Assembly (NCBI GenBank): GCA_009760855.2
Contig: WPIO01000007.1
Location: forward strand, 11,657,501 to 11,719,500
DNA from: Cristatella mucedo
Taxonomy: Eukaryota; Bryozoa; Phylactolaemata; Cristatellidae
Direction: 5' to 3'
DNA length: 62,000 nucleotides
Below are positions 45,960 through 57,149 of the stretch, piece after piece; the stretch's first letter is position 1; each line of letters starts with the position of its first letter. A model generated the notes under the pieces. That model was not told where the DNA came from. It ran no database searches and saw only the letters and a program-made list of their open reading frames with translations. Position numbers and translations under genes: made by a program.

Positions 45960-46139
45960 ATAAAATTCTTATTATAAGCTCAGTATGATGGAAACGGAAA
46001 CCAAACAGACGGTCTTGAAAATTTGGGTTTACAATTTTTCAAAAGAGTATGTAACTAGCTACAGGTGTCCGAGTGCACGTGTCTGATACCTTCTCTTTAA
46101 CTGATTCTTCTCAACTGATTTTGGGGATGAGCAAAGGGG
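45960..46139. other. Unassigned spacer
   Basis: No feature recognised. Confidence 0.3.
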
Positions 46140-46860
46140 ACCATTTTTCCTGTGCGGTTTGTTCGTTTTGAAGAATGCGAGCACGAAGACGTGCTTTCGA
46201 GGCTGCATGGTAATCTGTTGAGGTTGTGAGCTGTTGCTCCGATACTGGCCAAGAAAGTTTATTGACCATCGGTCATGCAGCCCATGGTTGCAATTGCTAC
46301 GAGTCACGTGACTCCTGCTAACTCTCGTTATTTACCCAATGAGAATCCGTGTTTCGGGAATGTACAGCGAACCGAGATGCTATGCCTTGTATGCATATGC
46401 TTTAAGGTGAGGGTAAAGGCCTGTTTGTGAGTCACCCGGTTCCTAAGTTTCGATTGAAAAGATTAAGAAGAAACCTTCTTTAACACCCTATGAGAATCTC
46501 TTTCAAGGCATTTTACGTATCCTGGAACGGAACCGTGTCAATACATTCTCTATGTAGTTTTGTCGACTTTGGAAATGGGTTGTCGATTACTATCATTCAC
46601 TAGAGGTTTCAGCTTGGTCAATGGAATATCTTGATATTCGCTCTGCCGCATCTCAACCAACACCTTGCAATTACGACCATGCCACGTTCACTGAATCGGT
46701 GTATCTTACAAGAAAATGAGTTGGATTTAAAGCTTTTATTCACAGTAACTTAATTTGTAATTGCATTTCGGATTTCAGCTAGTGAATGGGTGCTCAGCTA
46801 AAAGATCGGATAGATTTAACTCATGATACCCTAAAGGCTGTCTTTCTGATTGAATGTAAA
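46140..46860 (+). repeat. Diverged dispersed repeat, copy 2
   Basis: Related to 19790-20110. Matches occur in two clusters, at 46180-46260 (TTCGAGGCTGCA, TTGAGGTTGTGAGCTGTTGC, CTCCGATACTGG) and 46700-46850 (AAAATGAGTT, CAGTAACTTAATTTG, GTGCTCAGCTAA-AGAT, CATGATACC). About 430 bp lies between them here and is absent from the first copy. Confidence 0.38.
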
Positions 46861-46927
46861 CATGGCAGAATTTGATTGGCAAGACCTTCCAAAAATGAAC
46901 AGGTCAATTTTCAGCGACAACATATAA

Positions 46928-47080
46928 TATGATTCATTTTCATAGCACCCTAAGAGAACTTAAATCTCTATTTGGGCACTTCACATATGCCACGGGGCTC
47001 GAGCCCACGACCTCGGCCATCAAGTACATTCGTCTTGACCTCGATTGGGGAGAGCATCTTAACCACTGGCCGGCGATCAC
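46928..47080 (-). mobile_element. SINE2 with LINE A-type tail
   Basis: Plus strand: tail ATTCATTTTCATAGCACCCT, AGAGAACTTAAATCTCT and GGGCACTTCAC (46931-46983), then the B box in reverse (GGGGCTCGAGCCC, 46995-47007), CGACCTCGGCC, and an A-box region (AGCATCTTAACCACTGGCC). The tail can fold like the LINE A hairpin (GTGCCC against GGGTGC through G-U pairs; AGAGA against TCTCT). Confidence 0.8.
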
Positions 47081-47084
47081 TTGT

Positions 47085-48075
47085 GAGAAAATACAAAGAC
47101 TTTTGCTCCTCCTCAGATGGAGTGCTCTAGCTTGAAATAGTTTTTAAGTACATTATGCGATGGAGCTGAGGCTCACGGTCTCCGCCAGTCTTTAGCCATG
47201 AAAAATGCTTGTGGTCCGATCTTAACGTGAGCAAAGCTGACTATTTAGACACGTATTGTGCCCAACTCGAAGCACCCACGTCTATCGGTGATGACGATGA
47301 AGTGAAAGCAGCTAGAACAATCGCTGTAAAGAACATGTACACAAATCCTTGGTAGAAATGCATGTAAGAGCTTGAAGAGGAGGTGAAGTCAAAAGTTAGC
47401 ACCTACAATAGGTGGTAACGTTAGGTTTCTTTTCATCCTCCTAGCCCATAATATTTACTAGGACTCTTTTATCATCCATGCCGAGCGCGATTTTGACTTA
47501 AGGAGGAAAAGAAAATTTGGCATGCTAAAGAACCAAGTATCGATAGTTGGTATTTGAGTTTTCACAGTTGATTAATATATATATATATGTTTCCTTAGTT
47601 GTGATCGCTAGGAACCTGATATGTCATTCTCTGTGGCTTAGGCCTTATGAAGGACCCCTTGGAGTGATGATGAGCGAGTTGCATTTGACGGCCCATCCTC
47701 TGAACAGGTAGCCCCTGTGTGGCTGTGGAATATATAGCTATACGTGTATGACATGGGCTTTTTATTATTAATCTATTGGCGTTCGTGATTGCTGACATGC
47801 TCTGATATCATAACTATAATGTCGTGCGTTCGTTGGTGATGCTTCTATGACTTTTTGCATGTGTTTCGAGGTGCAAGCTTCATCCGTATCTATCACTTCG
47901 CTTCACAGACGTGTACAATAACGTGCACTGTGTTCGCTGAGTGGACTGTATGGCTGCAGCCAGTACATACGTGTTTGTAAATTTTCCAAAATAAAGTTTC
48001 TTCTCTCATAGTATATCCATAATAATCTATCCAATGTGCGTACACACTCATACACACACGTGAGAGTGTGTTTTG
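47085..48075. other. Unassigned sequence
   Basis: (AT)n at 47572-47588. A possible AATAAA at 47990. No gene or repeat recognised. Confidence 0.25.
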
Positions 48076-48076
48076 T

Positions 48077-48079
<3 letters not shown>

Positions 48080-48131
<52 letters not shown>
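48080..48131. repeat. (GT)n microsatellite
   Basis: About 26 GT units. Flanking imperfect TGTG/TGAG repeats extend it on both sides. Confidence 0.95.
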
Positions 48132-48135
<4 letters not shown>

Positions 48136-48830
48136 AGTATGTGTGTGAGTACGTCATTTATTGCCGCATATTTATAGAAGTTTTATGAATGTTTTTTAAC
48201 ATGATGCATCACTCTAATATATAATCATTTTGGGTGCCTTTCTTAAAATAGATGTTGAAGCCCTATATACTTAAATATGTTAGTGGTTATTATTCTTTGA
48301 CTGTGGCATTGTCCCCTAAATGAAAATATGGCTCCACTACTGGGCGAGGCCATATTAAGCAGAGAGCGAAGGAATTTTTCATCTTGTGCCTACATCGCAT
48401 GAGCGAAACCTCAAGCTACATAATGGAGTGCTTACAACAGTGTGGTACAATAAGCCTTGGAAGACGCAGAAGGAAAAGCGGGATGCAGGTAGAGCACTTT
48501 AGACAGTCTCGTCAGCTCGTCACTCTCTGACTTAAGTTAAGGAATGATATTTCACTATAAAAAGTAGTCTTTTTTCGTTAGGTATTTTTTTGTTATTTTT
48601 TAATTGCTTATGCCTCAGAAGTATGGAAATAGATCGTTATGCTTTTCAACATTGGCTTTTTTTTACCAGGACCATAATTAATTTGAACTTCAGCCATTTC
48701 CGATGAGAAGCTGACAAATTCGCATATAGTCAGATGAACGGCAAATGTATCAACAAGTAGTTACCCTAAGTCATACAAAAACAATGACCACCGAATAGGA
48801 TTCTGAAATGAGTGGATATAATTAAAAGAA
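48132..48830. other. Unassigned AT-rich sequence
   Basis: No feature recognised. Confidence 0.3.
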
Positions 48831-48968
48831 TTAATTCATTTGTATAGCGCCCTGCCAGAACTTAAGTCTCTCTTCAGGCGACTCACATATGCCATGGGGC
48901 TCGAGCCTACAACCTCGGCCAGACCTTGGTCGGGGCAAGCACCTTCACCACTGGGCTAGTGATTACGC
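48831..48968 (-). mobile_element. SINE2, shortest clear copy
   Basis: Tail ATTCATTTGTATAGCGCCCT ... CTTAAGTCTCTC ... AGGCGACTCACATATGCC, then GGGGCTCGAGCCT (B box) and ACCTCGGCCAGACCTTGGTC, GGGGCAAGCACCTTCACCAC (A-box region). Compared with the other two copies it lacks about 20 bp between the B and A boxes. Confidence 0.82.
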
Positions 48969-48969
48969 T

Positions 48970-49114
48970 GCAAATCGCTTTCTCGAAGCAGCCCCAAATG
49001 TCTCCTTTCAGGTTTTCATGACAAAAAATCCTTGGGGATGATGTGCAATGTGAAGTATATCGTGATGAAAGTGCTCACCTTGCTCCTCTTAGCTCCAATT
49101 TTGACTTTGAATTT
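48970..49114. other. Unassigned spacer
   Basis: No feature recognised. Confidence 0.3.
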
Positions 49115-49870
49115 TTAATAATAATAAAAATACATTTGATAAAGCGCCCTCAGAGAACTCTATCACTTACTAGGCGCTTTACAATTGCTGCACAGGAAGC
49201 ACGATCGAATGGTTAGTGGTAGCACGCTCAATCAACAGCAAGGGTAACATGGTTGGGGGGTGACATGCACCGGTCCACATTTAAGTGTGGTTAGTGGCAG
49301 CGTGTAACAGTGTCAGCACGCATAGCACATCGGAGGGACCTACTAGATGCTGTCATAAATAGATACATTTTTAGTTTCTTGTAAAATATGGACAAGTCAG
49401 GAGATGTCGTGACGTAGGTCGGGAGTGAGTTCAAGGCTTTGGGAACTAAAGGCGTGGTCTCCAAAGAATTTGAGGTTCGTACAAGGTACAGTTAAACATT
49501 AGCTTCCGAAAGTCAGGTGTTATGATGCTTAGCCTGGTGGGAGAGTAGATCTGATAGGTAGGCTGGAGCCAAAGAATGAAGAGACCTGAACGTGAGTGTG
49601 ACAAAACTTTGAAGTCTATGCGTCGCTTGACTGGGAGTCAGTGCAGGTAGTCGAGAAGTGGTGTGATGTGGAGACTGCGAAGCTCATGACAGACAAGCCT
49701 GGCTGCAGAGTTTGCACTAGCTGTAAGCGCCTTAAGTGCACAGGCCGGTAGGCCAGCAAGCAGTGAATTAGAGAAGTCAAGGCGGAATGTCACAAAAGCA
49801 TGGAGCAATTTAGACGTGGTATCCATGCCTAAAGAAGTCCGAATTTCAGCAATGTTACCGACTTGCAACG
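49115..49870 (-). mobile_element. LINE A C-terminal half and tail
   Basis: AAT-rich tail at 49118-49130 and hairpin at 49140-49185 (GCGCCCTCAGAG and TAGGCGCTTTAC). 3' UTR and C-terminus follow. At 49868-49638 the minus frame reads VGNIAEIRTSLGMDTTSKLL and FVTFRLDFSNSLLAGLPACA. Confidence 0.87.
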
Positions 49871-50265
49871 GCTGCCCATCAAGCAGTACATCAAATTCAA
49901 GGTTCAGTCACTCTCTTTTAGGTCCATCTATTCTCTTTCTCCAGCCTACCTATCCAAACTAATTCTCAATCGAGCCAGGCATTGCATCCATTGATCATTT
50001 GAGTCAAGTCATTTAGCTACGCCTCGAACCAATCTCAGATCCTTCGGAGACCTTTAATTGGAATGCTCCCAAAGCATGAAGCTCACTCCCGACTGACGTC
50101 ACGACATACCCTGACTTTACGACAATTATATTTTAGTAAAAGAATAGCACCTGTTTATCGAGCAGTTGCTGGGTTTGAGTGTACCATCTTTTCTTTTCTT
50201 ACATCGTAAAGCACCTACAAAGAGAATTCTTTGAGGGGACTTTATCAAATGTATTATTATTATTA
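49866..50265 (+). mobile_element. LINE A C-terminus, short tail
   Basis: Starts at LQRLPIKQYIKFKVQSLSF (49866) and runs through YSLSPAYLSKLI to the LPTDVTTYPDFTT region (50100). The 3' UTR is mostly deleted. A reduced hairpin and (ATT)n lie at 50205-50265. Head to head with the previous copy. Confidence 0.82.
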
Positions 50266-50344
50266 TTATTATCATTTGTTCAGATAATATATATGTTACT
50301 AATCGTATTATACGATAAAAAACTAACAATACTGACATGCTCAC

Positions 50345-50425
50345 TATAGAGCATTTGTAAAGTGACTATAAAGAGATTAATTTCTTTAAGGGAGCTACGC
50401 AAATGTCTCATTGTTGTTATTCACT
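50345..50425 (+). mobile_element. LINE A tail-only copy
   Basis: AGCATTTGTAAAGTGACTAT, AAGAGATTAATTTCTTTAAG, GGAGCTACGCAAATG, then TTGTTGTTATT. Confidence 0.68.
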
Positions 50426-50429
50426 GGGA

Positions 50430-51139
50430 CTACAGATTATTCCTACAAACTAGACTTACACATGAGATTCATCACTAGAAAAATTGTTGCAGAAGCAAGC
50501 TCATCTTGCCTTCTGAAGAGGTTGGAAGCAAGTTGGTAACTCTTTCTCTAATCTGCTATTTTAACACTTTCATCTAAAAAGTTTCAATCCTTGATCTCGA
50601 GCGTCATAAGCTCTGCATTTGACCGAGTAAGAAAGACCACGGTCTCTGATTGGAGCGTTGAGGTAGTACTGGCTGGGGAACTATGGCTTCCTCAGCCGCA
50701 CCCGTGAAATACGAATCTGAACCTAGAATATTCTCTCGACTACCTGAATTTCAGCTTTCTCCTGAAGATGGCCGATCCCTCTCCTGGGGGTAGGAATGAA
50801 AAGTTCATGGTAGTGCGGTACTGCGGCGATGGATGAAGGAATGTGAAATTGCATGAGAGGTGACACGCATTTACCGACTAAACATTGGGAATGAACCGCC
50901 ATTATGGAATAGCAGTTGTTTAAGTGGTCACTTCGTTGGCACCAGTTTCTTAAGATAGAAAAATTAACAGCTCTCTTTTCTTTCTACCCTGTACTCAAAT
51001 CACCAATATATAGATTTAAAAATATAATAAAAAATACTATCGTGCAAGCAATTCCATCAAGCGCAAAGGAACCGTTCATCGGGATTTCAAGAGTTCTCTT
51101 GCAACGCTCAAATGTTAGTTGGGGTAAAATTAATTCTTA
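50430..51139. other. Unassigned sequence
   Basis: Short open frame at 50916-51155, AT-rich, not recognised. Confidence 0.25.
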
Positions 51140-51800
51140 CTGCTTACTGGCATAGCGGCATGTGCGATCAGGCGATTGAGGCTGGTGGAAAACTCCGCAG
51201 CTAGGCTTGTCTGTCGTGAGCGTCGCAGTTGCCACATCACACCACTTCTCGCCGACCTGCTCTGGCTACCAGTCAAGCAACGGATCGACTTTAAGGTTTT
51301 TTCGCTCACTTCATTCTTTGGCTCCAGCCTATCTCTCAGATCTCTTCCCCCACCAGGCCAAGCATCGTACCACCCGCTTTTCGGAATCCAACAGTCTACA
51401 AATATCTCGTCCAAACCTGAAATCCTTTGGAGACCGTGCATTTAGTTTGTATGCTCCCAAAACCTGGAACTCCCTCCCGACTTGCGTCACAACATCCCCT
51501 GACTTGACAACATTTAAAAATAACTTAAAAGCACACCTATCTAAGACGGTATTTAGTGGGTCCCTGTGATTCGTCCTTCATGTGCTTACGCGTGCTGGCA
51601 CTGTGCATGCTGCCACTAACCACACTTGCATGCTTACCCCGTGCATGTCACCCCTAACCATGTTATTCATGTTGTTTGTTTATTAAGCATGATATTACTC
51701 ACCATTCAATCGCATTTCCCTTTGCAGCAAATGTAAAGCGCCTAGAAAGAGATTGAGTTCTCTGAGGGCGCTTTATCAAGTGCATTATTATTTTTATTAT
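51140..51800 (+). mobile_element. LINE A C-terminal half, intact tail
   Basis: Starts at LAGIAACAIRRLRLVENSA (51145), then [20 protein letters not shown] and WLPVKQRIDFKV. A shift near 51310 moves to the 51207-51569 frame, which reads [40 protein letters not shown] and VFSGSL-stop. The 3' UTR duplication and a perfect hairpin (51737-51774) lead into ATTATTATTTTTATTAT at 51783. Confidence 0.92.
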
Positions 51801-51804
51801 AGCA

Positions 51805-52960
51805 ACAATAATACATTTGTATAGCGGCATCCAAGAATTTGGTCTCTTTCCAGACAATTGAGATTTGCTGTAAAGGAGGCATGATTGAATGGTTAGTGAT
51901 AATATGCATGCGTTTAGCAAGCATAACATGGTTAGAGGTGACATTCGTAGGGTCAGCATGCAAATATGGTTAGAGGTAGCATACCCAGCGTCAGCACAAA
52001 TAAGCGCCAACAAGAGAAACCATATGGACCCACTAAATGCAGTAATTAATGGATGAGTTTTGGCCTCTTCTTCAATGTATTCAATTCAAGGAATGCCGTG
52101 AAGCCAGTCGGAAGTAAGCTCCAGGCTTTGAGATCATACGAGGCACGGTCTCCAAAGGACTGGATGTTCGTACGAGGTGTAGGTAAGCGATTAGATTAAA
52201 AAAAGTGGGTGGTAAAATGTTTAGCCATATGGGAGAGTAGATCTGATAGGTAGGCTGGAGCCAAAGAATGAAGGCACCTAAAGTGAGTGACGGAACCTTG
52301 AAGTAGATGCGCAGCTTGACTGGGAGCCGGTGCAGGTAGGTGAAAAGTGGAGTGATATGGCAACCGCGATGTGGCGTGATATAGCAACCTTACTACTGAC
52401 AAGCTTAGCTGAAGATTTTTGCACCAACTGTATGCGCCTGATTGCACAGGCTGGTAGACAAGCAAGAAGTGAGCTACAGAATTCGTGACGGGATGTCACA
52501 GATGCTTGGACCAATTTAAACGTAGTATCAATGCTTAAACTATTCTGAATTTTAGCAAGGTTTTGTAGCTGAAAGTAGGCAGACTTGACTGTGGAGCTGG
52601 TGTGATCGTCTAATGAATGGTCACTGTGGAAGAGGACACCTATATTTAGTGCAGATTCAACAGGAGAAATGCTTCCAGAGCCGACTTTGAGCGTTAGGTT
52701 TTCCAGTTTCTGAATCTGATTTAGTTCGCCCCAATTAGTTAGTAGGTTGTATCACTATTCAATTAAAAAAGATTTGCTGCCATCCATGTGCAGATATCAG
52801 CGATACATAAAGTAAGGGAGTTGAGAGCATTTTACGCGATTGAAGGCTGGGAGAGATCAAAGCAATGAAAGATACTAATGAGTGTCATGTGCATAGAAGT
52901 AAAAGCCTACGCTGTACCTCGCAACCATATCGGCAAGAGGGAGAATTTAAAGCGTGCCCG
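51805..52960 (-). mobile_element. LINE A, palm remnant to tail, old
   Basis: Tail-to-tail with the preceding copy. Diverged hairpin at 51822-51865, 3' UTR at 51880-52010, C-terminus to 52300, then CAIRRIQLVQKSSAKLV, VTSRHEFCSSLLACLPACA (about 52440-52514), the SDLSLDD equivalent near 52620, and the end of the palm (FYAHDTH-like, 52880-52900) near 52950. Many stops. Confidence 0.85.
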
Positions 52961-52964
52961 TGGT

Positions 52965-53784
52965 TTATCTCGATCCCCGAAAGGTATGCCGAAGTATGAT
53001 TTTAGGCCTTGCACACGGTAGCCGACACTATCACTCAGTAATCTTTCATAAATGTCCCGATAAATCACATACAAATGTGGTAAAAGAAATTTGTGTAGGC
53101 AGGTGTAAGAAGCCTCTCGATACCATGTCAGCCAGATATTGCTATTCATGTCCCTTCGTCTGCAATAAAATGAAACTAAATTAAGGCACCTATACCGTGT
53201 TGAACTTTCATGAATTTTGATTTTAAGTGTTTTGTCCAATTAACCCAGAGTTATTTGAGCCGAAGCACAAGGCGTGATATATGTACAAACCTGATGTCCG
53301 CACCGTGCCTAACAGGACAGCTTGAGAGTCACTGTCCCGACCGGGAAAGGAAACTGTTAGCTAGTCTCTATTTATTTTATGCATGCGGGACTAGAAAAAC
53401 ACACAGTCTGTATTTAAGAACATGAAATAAATTGAAATCTGTTACTTAGTGGACCAGCTCGTTTTCATTTAAAGCCATTAGAGAACAAAATCTCGATTCG
53501 ACCGCTTTAAAACTCCATGCAGAAAAAATGACAAAAGGTGAATGACTAGCCCGGTATCACGGTTCGACAAGTATTCACGCACATGCATAGACACTAAAGA
53601 ATTACTTGTTTGAAGAAATCCTGGTTAGTAGCATGCATTAGCTAGTTAAGCACGGAAAGCAGGTAAGATCAAAAAATACAGGATAACCTGAGCAAAACCG
53701 GTGCGTGCGTCTTCGGAGATTTAAATGTGACGAAGTTGATACAGTGGTGATAGAAGCTAAAATCAATTTTCAGACTTCTGTTTC
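52965..53784. other. Unassigned sequence
   Basis: Overlapping frames of about 76 and 110 codons on opposite strands at 52907-53239. Neither is recognised. Confidence 0.25.
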
Positions 53785-54075
53785 ACACGAACTCAATACT
53801 CATCGCCGGCAGATTCAAAGTTAGTATAAAGAACTTCAAGATGACTTGAAGCCGAGGAGCTGGTGCTGCGCGACATGGCCCAATGGAGAGCAAGGAGGTC
53901 GGATGGGTCAAGGCTGATGATGCAAGTGGGTGACGGGTGACCTGAAAGCCAAAGAGAGAAACTTTGAAATATATTCGATGTACGTTTGGCAGCAACTGAA
54001 GCTCAGACGGAAGTTTGATGTGGCAGCTTAGCTGTTGTTGACAGACCAGACCAGCAGGCTCCAATCGGCACCAGT
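53785..54075 (-). mobile_element. LINE C-terminal remnant joined to LINE B
   Basis: Minus frame 54064-53783 has AGLVCQQQLSCHIKLPSELQ and a YFKVSLFGFQV segment, equivalent to ARLVC...CHITPLL-ELHWLP...FKVLSL. It begins where the B copy at 54075 stops, at the corresponding position of the protein. Confidence 0.55.
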
Positions 54076-54412
54076 TGCTGTTACAACTAGCCTTGTAGCT
54101 AAATTCATAGCCAGCTGCAGCGGCCTAGTGACTTTTTTGATAGCCCAGCCAAAAGAGAATTACGGTAACCTAGCCGGGATGGAACTAGGTAGCTAGTTAA
54201 ATTTTGTGCCAGCCACCGTGGAAGACAGTTCCTAATCTTAGATTGGGATCGGACGTGATTGCTACCTGTGAAAGCTGTCTTCTTAAGGAAGCGTTTAAAC
54301 ATTTAGCCAGCTGTCAAAGATGACACCTAAATTTCGAGCACATGGTGATGGTTGCACAATACCATCAGCTATTAGAAGTGCGAAGTTTTCTAGTTCAGCC
54401 ACACGCTTGGCT
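54075..54412 (-). mobile_element. LINE B internal fragment
   Basis: Collinear with 37185-37500. The minus strand reads FLKKTAFTGSNHVRSQSKIR, NCLPRWLAQNLTSYLVPSRL and GYRNSLLAGLSKKSLGRCSW, with the ATRLV segment near 54080. Confidence 0.85.
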
Positions 54413-54414
54413 AC

Positions 54415-54764
54415 GATACTAAAAGCACATGAAAGCGAACACTTAATTCACCAGCATCGACAATTTAATTTTTTCAAAAGCATAAGTCGAGCAAGACTGT
54501 GAAATTTAACGTGACAAAGCATGCTTTTCGCAAGATATCGCCAATGTGAAACTGTAAAGGCTAGAATCCTAAATATCGGTAGATTTGGGCCTCGATGAAA
54601 AAGCATCCACTTTCAAAAGGTTTCTTCAAACGATATTGATGTAATGGCGTCACTCAGAAATGAGCATAGAAACGCTATGAACTACCGTAGTAGCTGTTTC
54701 AGAAGAATGCTTAGCTGAATCAGCGATGAATAGCAGTCGGATAGCAGGCTAAGTAAATGGCTTG
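54415..54764. other. Unassigned sequence
   Basis: No feature recognised. Confidence 0.3.
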
Positions 54765-54910
54765 CCCAATGACTACGCAGCAACTCCGAGTCTTAGCCGT
54801 AGGTAGTAAGTTTAAGTCCTGCAGCAGACAATCATGTAATGCATGCGGTAAGTGCCGTGAAAGCGGCAAAGGTTAGTCTACTAGTGTATAAATGATGCTA
54901 TTTAATCAGC
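54765..54910 (+). mobile_element. SINE1, very old copy
   Basis: The order of SINE1 landmarks survives: AGTCTTAGCCGTAGGTAGTA, a decayed B box (AAGTTTAAGTCCTGCAGCAG), body GTGCCGTGAAAGCGGCAAAG, and the end GATGCTATTTAATCAGC. Confidence 0.5.
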
Positions 54911-54914
54911 AAAA

Positions 54915-56534
54915 AAACTTTCTTTACTTTAGCTTTTACCCACTCTTTTCTGTGAGCCAGCTATGGTACACCATATGCAAAACCCTGACCTATGAAAAAC
55001 GCAAGGCGAAACCCTGACATATGAATAACGTGCGAAAATTATACGAATAGCACGAGCACCTGCGTGCTTGCAGTGCCCTAGCTACTTAATTATGTGGTTC
55101 CCATTGCAAGAAGTAGCAAGTTACAATTACCAGAATTAATAATGTTAAGGTCAAACAGAGTTATGAATTAGTCTTTTAATTTTGAAAAATTTAAATATTT
55201 GCATCAAGTTCCTCGTCTGAAAGTTGTGAGAGCTCAATCCGAGGATGAGGGTATAGGTTAAGCTATCCGTGCTATCACAGTCTTGAAAGAGAGGCAGCAG
55301 GGCTCTGTGTTTAGGGAAGCATAGACTGAGCTCGGCATCTTGTAGAAACTACACGAGTAAGCAGTGCTTGGACTAGAGGAGCACTCAAAGGCTGTCCAAC
55401 TATCTGAATAATTACATTATCTAGCCCGAGAAAGGTGGACTGTCGCGTGGAGACCACTCATACGTAAAGTATTTCAGACTAGTACCGCGATCTCTAAAAA
55501 TCCACGCGGCCAAACAGCGGCCCACGCTGTGTTAAGAGGAGTTTGATGGAGATCTCTAAATAAGTACAAACACAATCTTCAAAGAAATCTTATCCAGACA
55601 TTATTCATTATCACCTTCAAGAACTCGGTCAACCGCTCCTTTTAAAGACTGTGAGGCTATCATCCTCAAACGATTCAGCAGGTTGTTGGCATCCACTACG
55701 TCCACCATTTTAAAAGCCTAGCTTGCTAATCTGTAATAGCCTCAGGCCGTCACCACCGCCAGCTTCCGCGTTCTCATCAGAGACACTTGTCACTCCCAAG
55801 ACCTCGGCTCGCGTATGCGCCACGATCCCTTATCGACTCACCTAGGAGCGAATGACCTACAGAGCTGCTAAGTAACCGGGCCGGTGGCACAGCCTTGATA
55901 GTATTACAAACGCGGTGCAGCAGATTATTTGCTAACGCTTTTCCGGTGTTTTTCACGCCCCGGCAAATACGTGCACCGTCGCGCGAGCGCTGCGTCGAGG
56001 CGTAAGGCATAAGGCATGAGCCTCAAACAGCGCTCGTAACGCTGCTCGCCCTTGCCGGCCCGTGACAAAAACCGGCTAAGCGAAGCTAGCAATAGTCAGG
56101 TGCACGCACACCAGCGTCCGCATGCATGCATGCCAACGGTAGAGAGACAATGCGGCGGCGGCGAAGCAGAGCGCCCAGAGCACCTTAGGATTGCAGGTCG
56201 ATGCCCGTAGAGCTGAGAAATCTATTCGAAAGAGACGGAGGCTAGAGGGGGCTAGAGGCCTCCAGAACGAGCCGCGGCGTACAGCAGCTCTCGCTCGGCA
56301 CCCAGAGCGCACCGCTCAACTGGCGGCCCTGCACCGCTCATAGCCTAGGATGGAACTTCCGACCACCTCTAGTCTAAAGCTAAGCTGACTGCCTACTGCA
56401 TGACGTCGGCTGCCATGCAGCCCATCCATGGACTGTGGTATATGGCTCTTGGTTGCTTAATACAGGAACCGTAAATATATTTCCGCAGTCAGTCGCAAAA
56501 TGGCTGATTGTAGATGCCGCCGCTTCAAGAACAA
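54915..56534. other. Unassigned sequence, GC-rich at 55740-56340
   Basis: The first half is AT-rich without features. 55740-56340 is GC- and CpG-rich with open frames of 77-78 codons on the minus strand that I do not recognise. (GCGGCG)-like DNA occurs at 56151-56163. Confidence 0.28.
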
Positions 56535-56612
56535 TAAAATAATATTAAATGCAATAGGTAATTTTATAAACTCTGTAAGAGAACGTCATCTCTATAAAGA
56601 CGCTTTACAGCT
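56535..56612 (-). mobile_element. LINE A or SINE2 tail remnant
   Basis: AACTCTGTAAGAGAACGTCA, TCTCTATAAAGACGCTTTAC is a decayed minus-strand tail with the AGAGA/TCTCT inner arms recognisable. A second, weaker match (AAGCACCCTAGGCTAACCAA) lies at 56872-56910. Confidence 0.5.
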
Positions 56613-56619
56613 CACTTCA

Positions 56620-57149
56620 AACTAATAATTACCAGGCTTGGTGGCTTGTACGGTATTACGCTTGCGAAAGCAAACAACTATCACGCTTAGGCCAGCACGC
56701 TAAAGCAGTCATGAAGACACTCATGGCCAGCGTTTAGTAAAACCTACTGCTAGTAGCATGCAACGAATCATTAACAGGTAAGCATGCAAAGCACACCGGA
56801 GTAACAGAAGCAGACAAGTCCACAGGGACGACGGAAAAGGCGACTCAAAGTTATGAGTAGGTCGCTTGCATAAGCACCCTAGGCTAACCAAATCTTTGGC
56901 AGGCACTTTACGAAACCTGCAAGAGATGCACTAACTAATGATGTTATTGACCTTAAATCGTGCTTAGACAAAGCTTGCAGAAGCACAGAAATATCAACCT
57001 TAGACCAGCGTGCAAACACTCACATGAACACACACTCAGGGCTGCCGCTAGTTAGGAAGCCTGGGTAGGATATCCTGCACTCAATCGTGCTCAGGTAAAC
57101 ATGCAAACCCCACCAACGTGGCAAACCACAAGCCAATTTGCTGGGGCGC
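56620..57149. other. Unassigned sequence
   Basis: 3' UTR-like GCATGC motifs (56753-56790) hint at LINE A debris between the two tail remnants, but I cannot delimit a copy. Confidence 0.3.
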
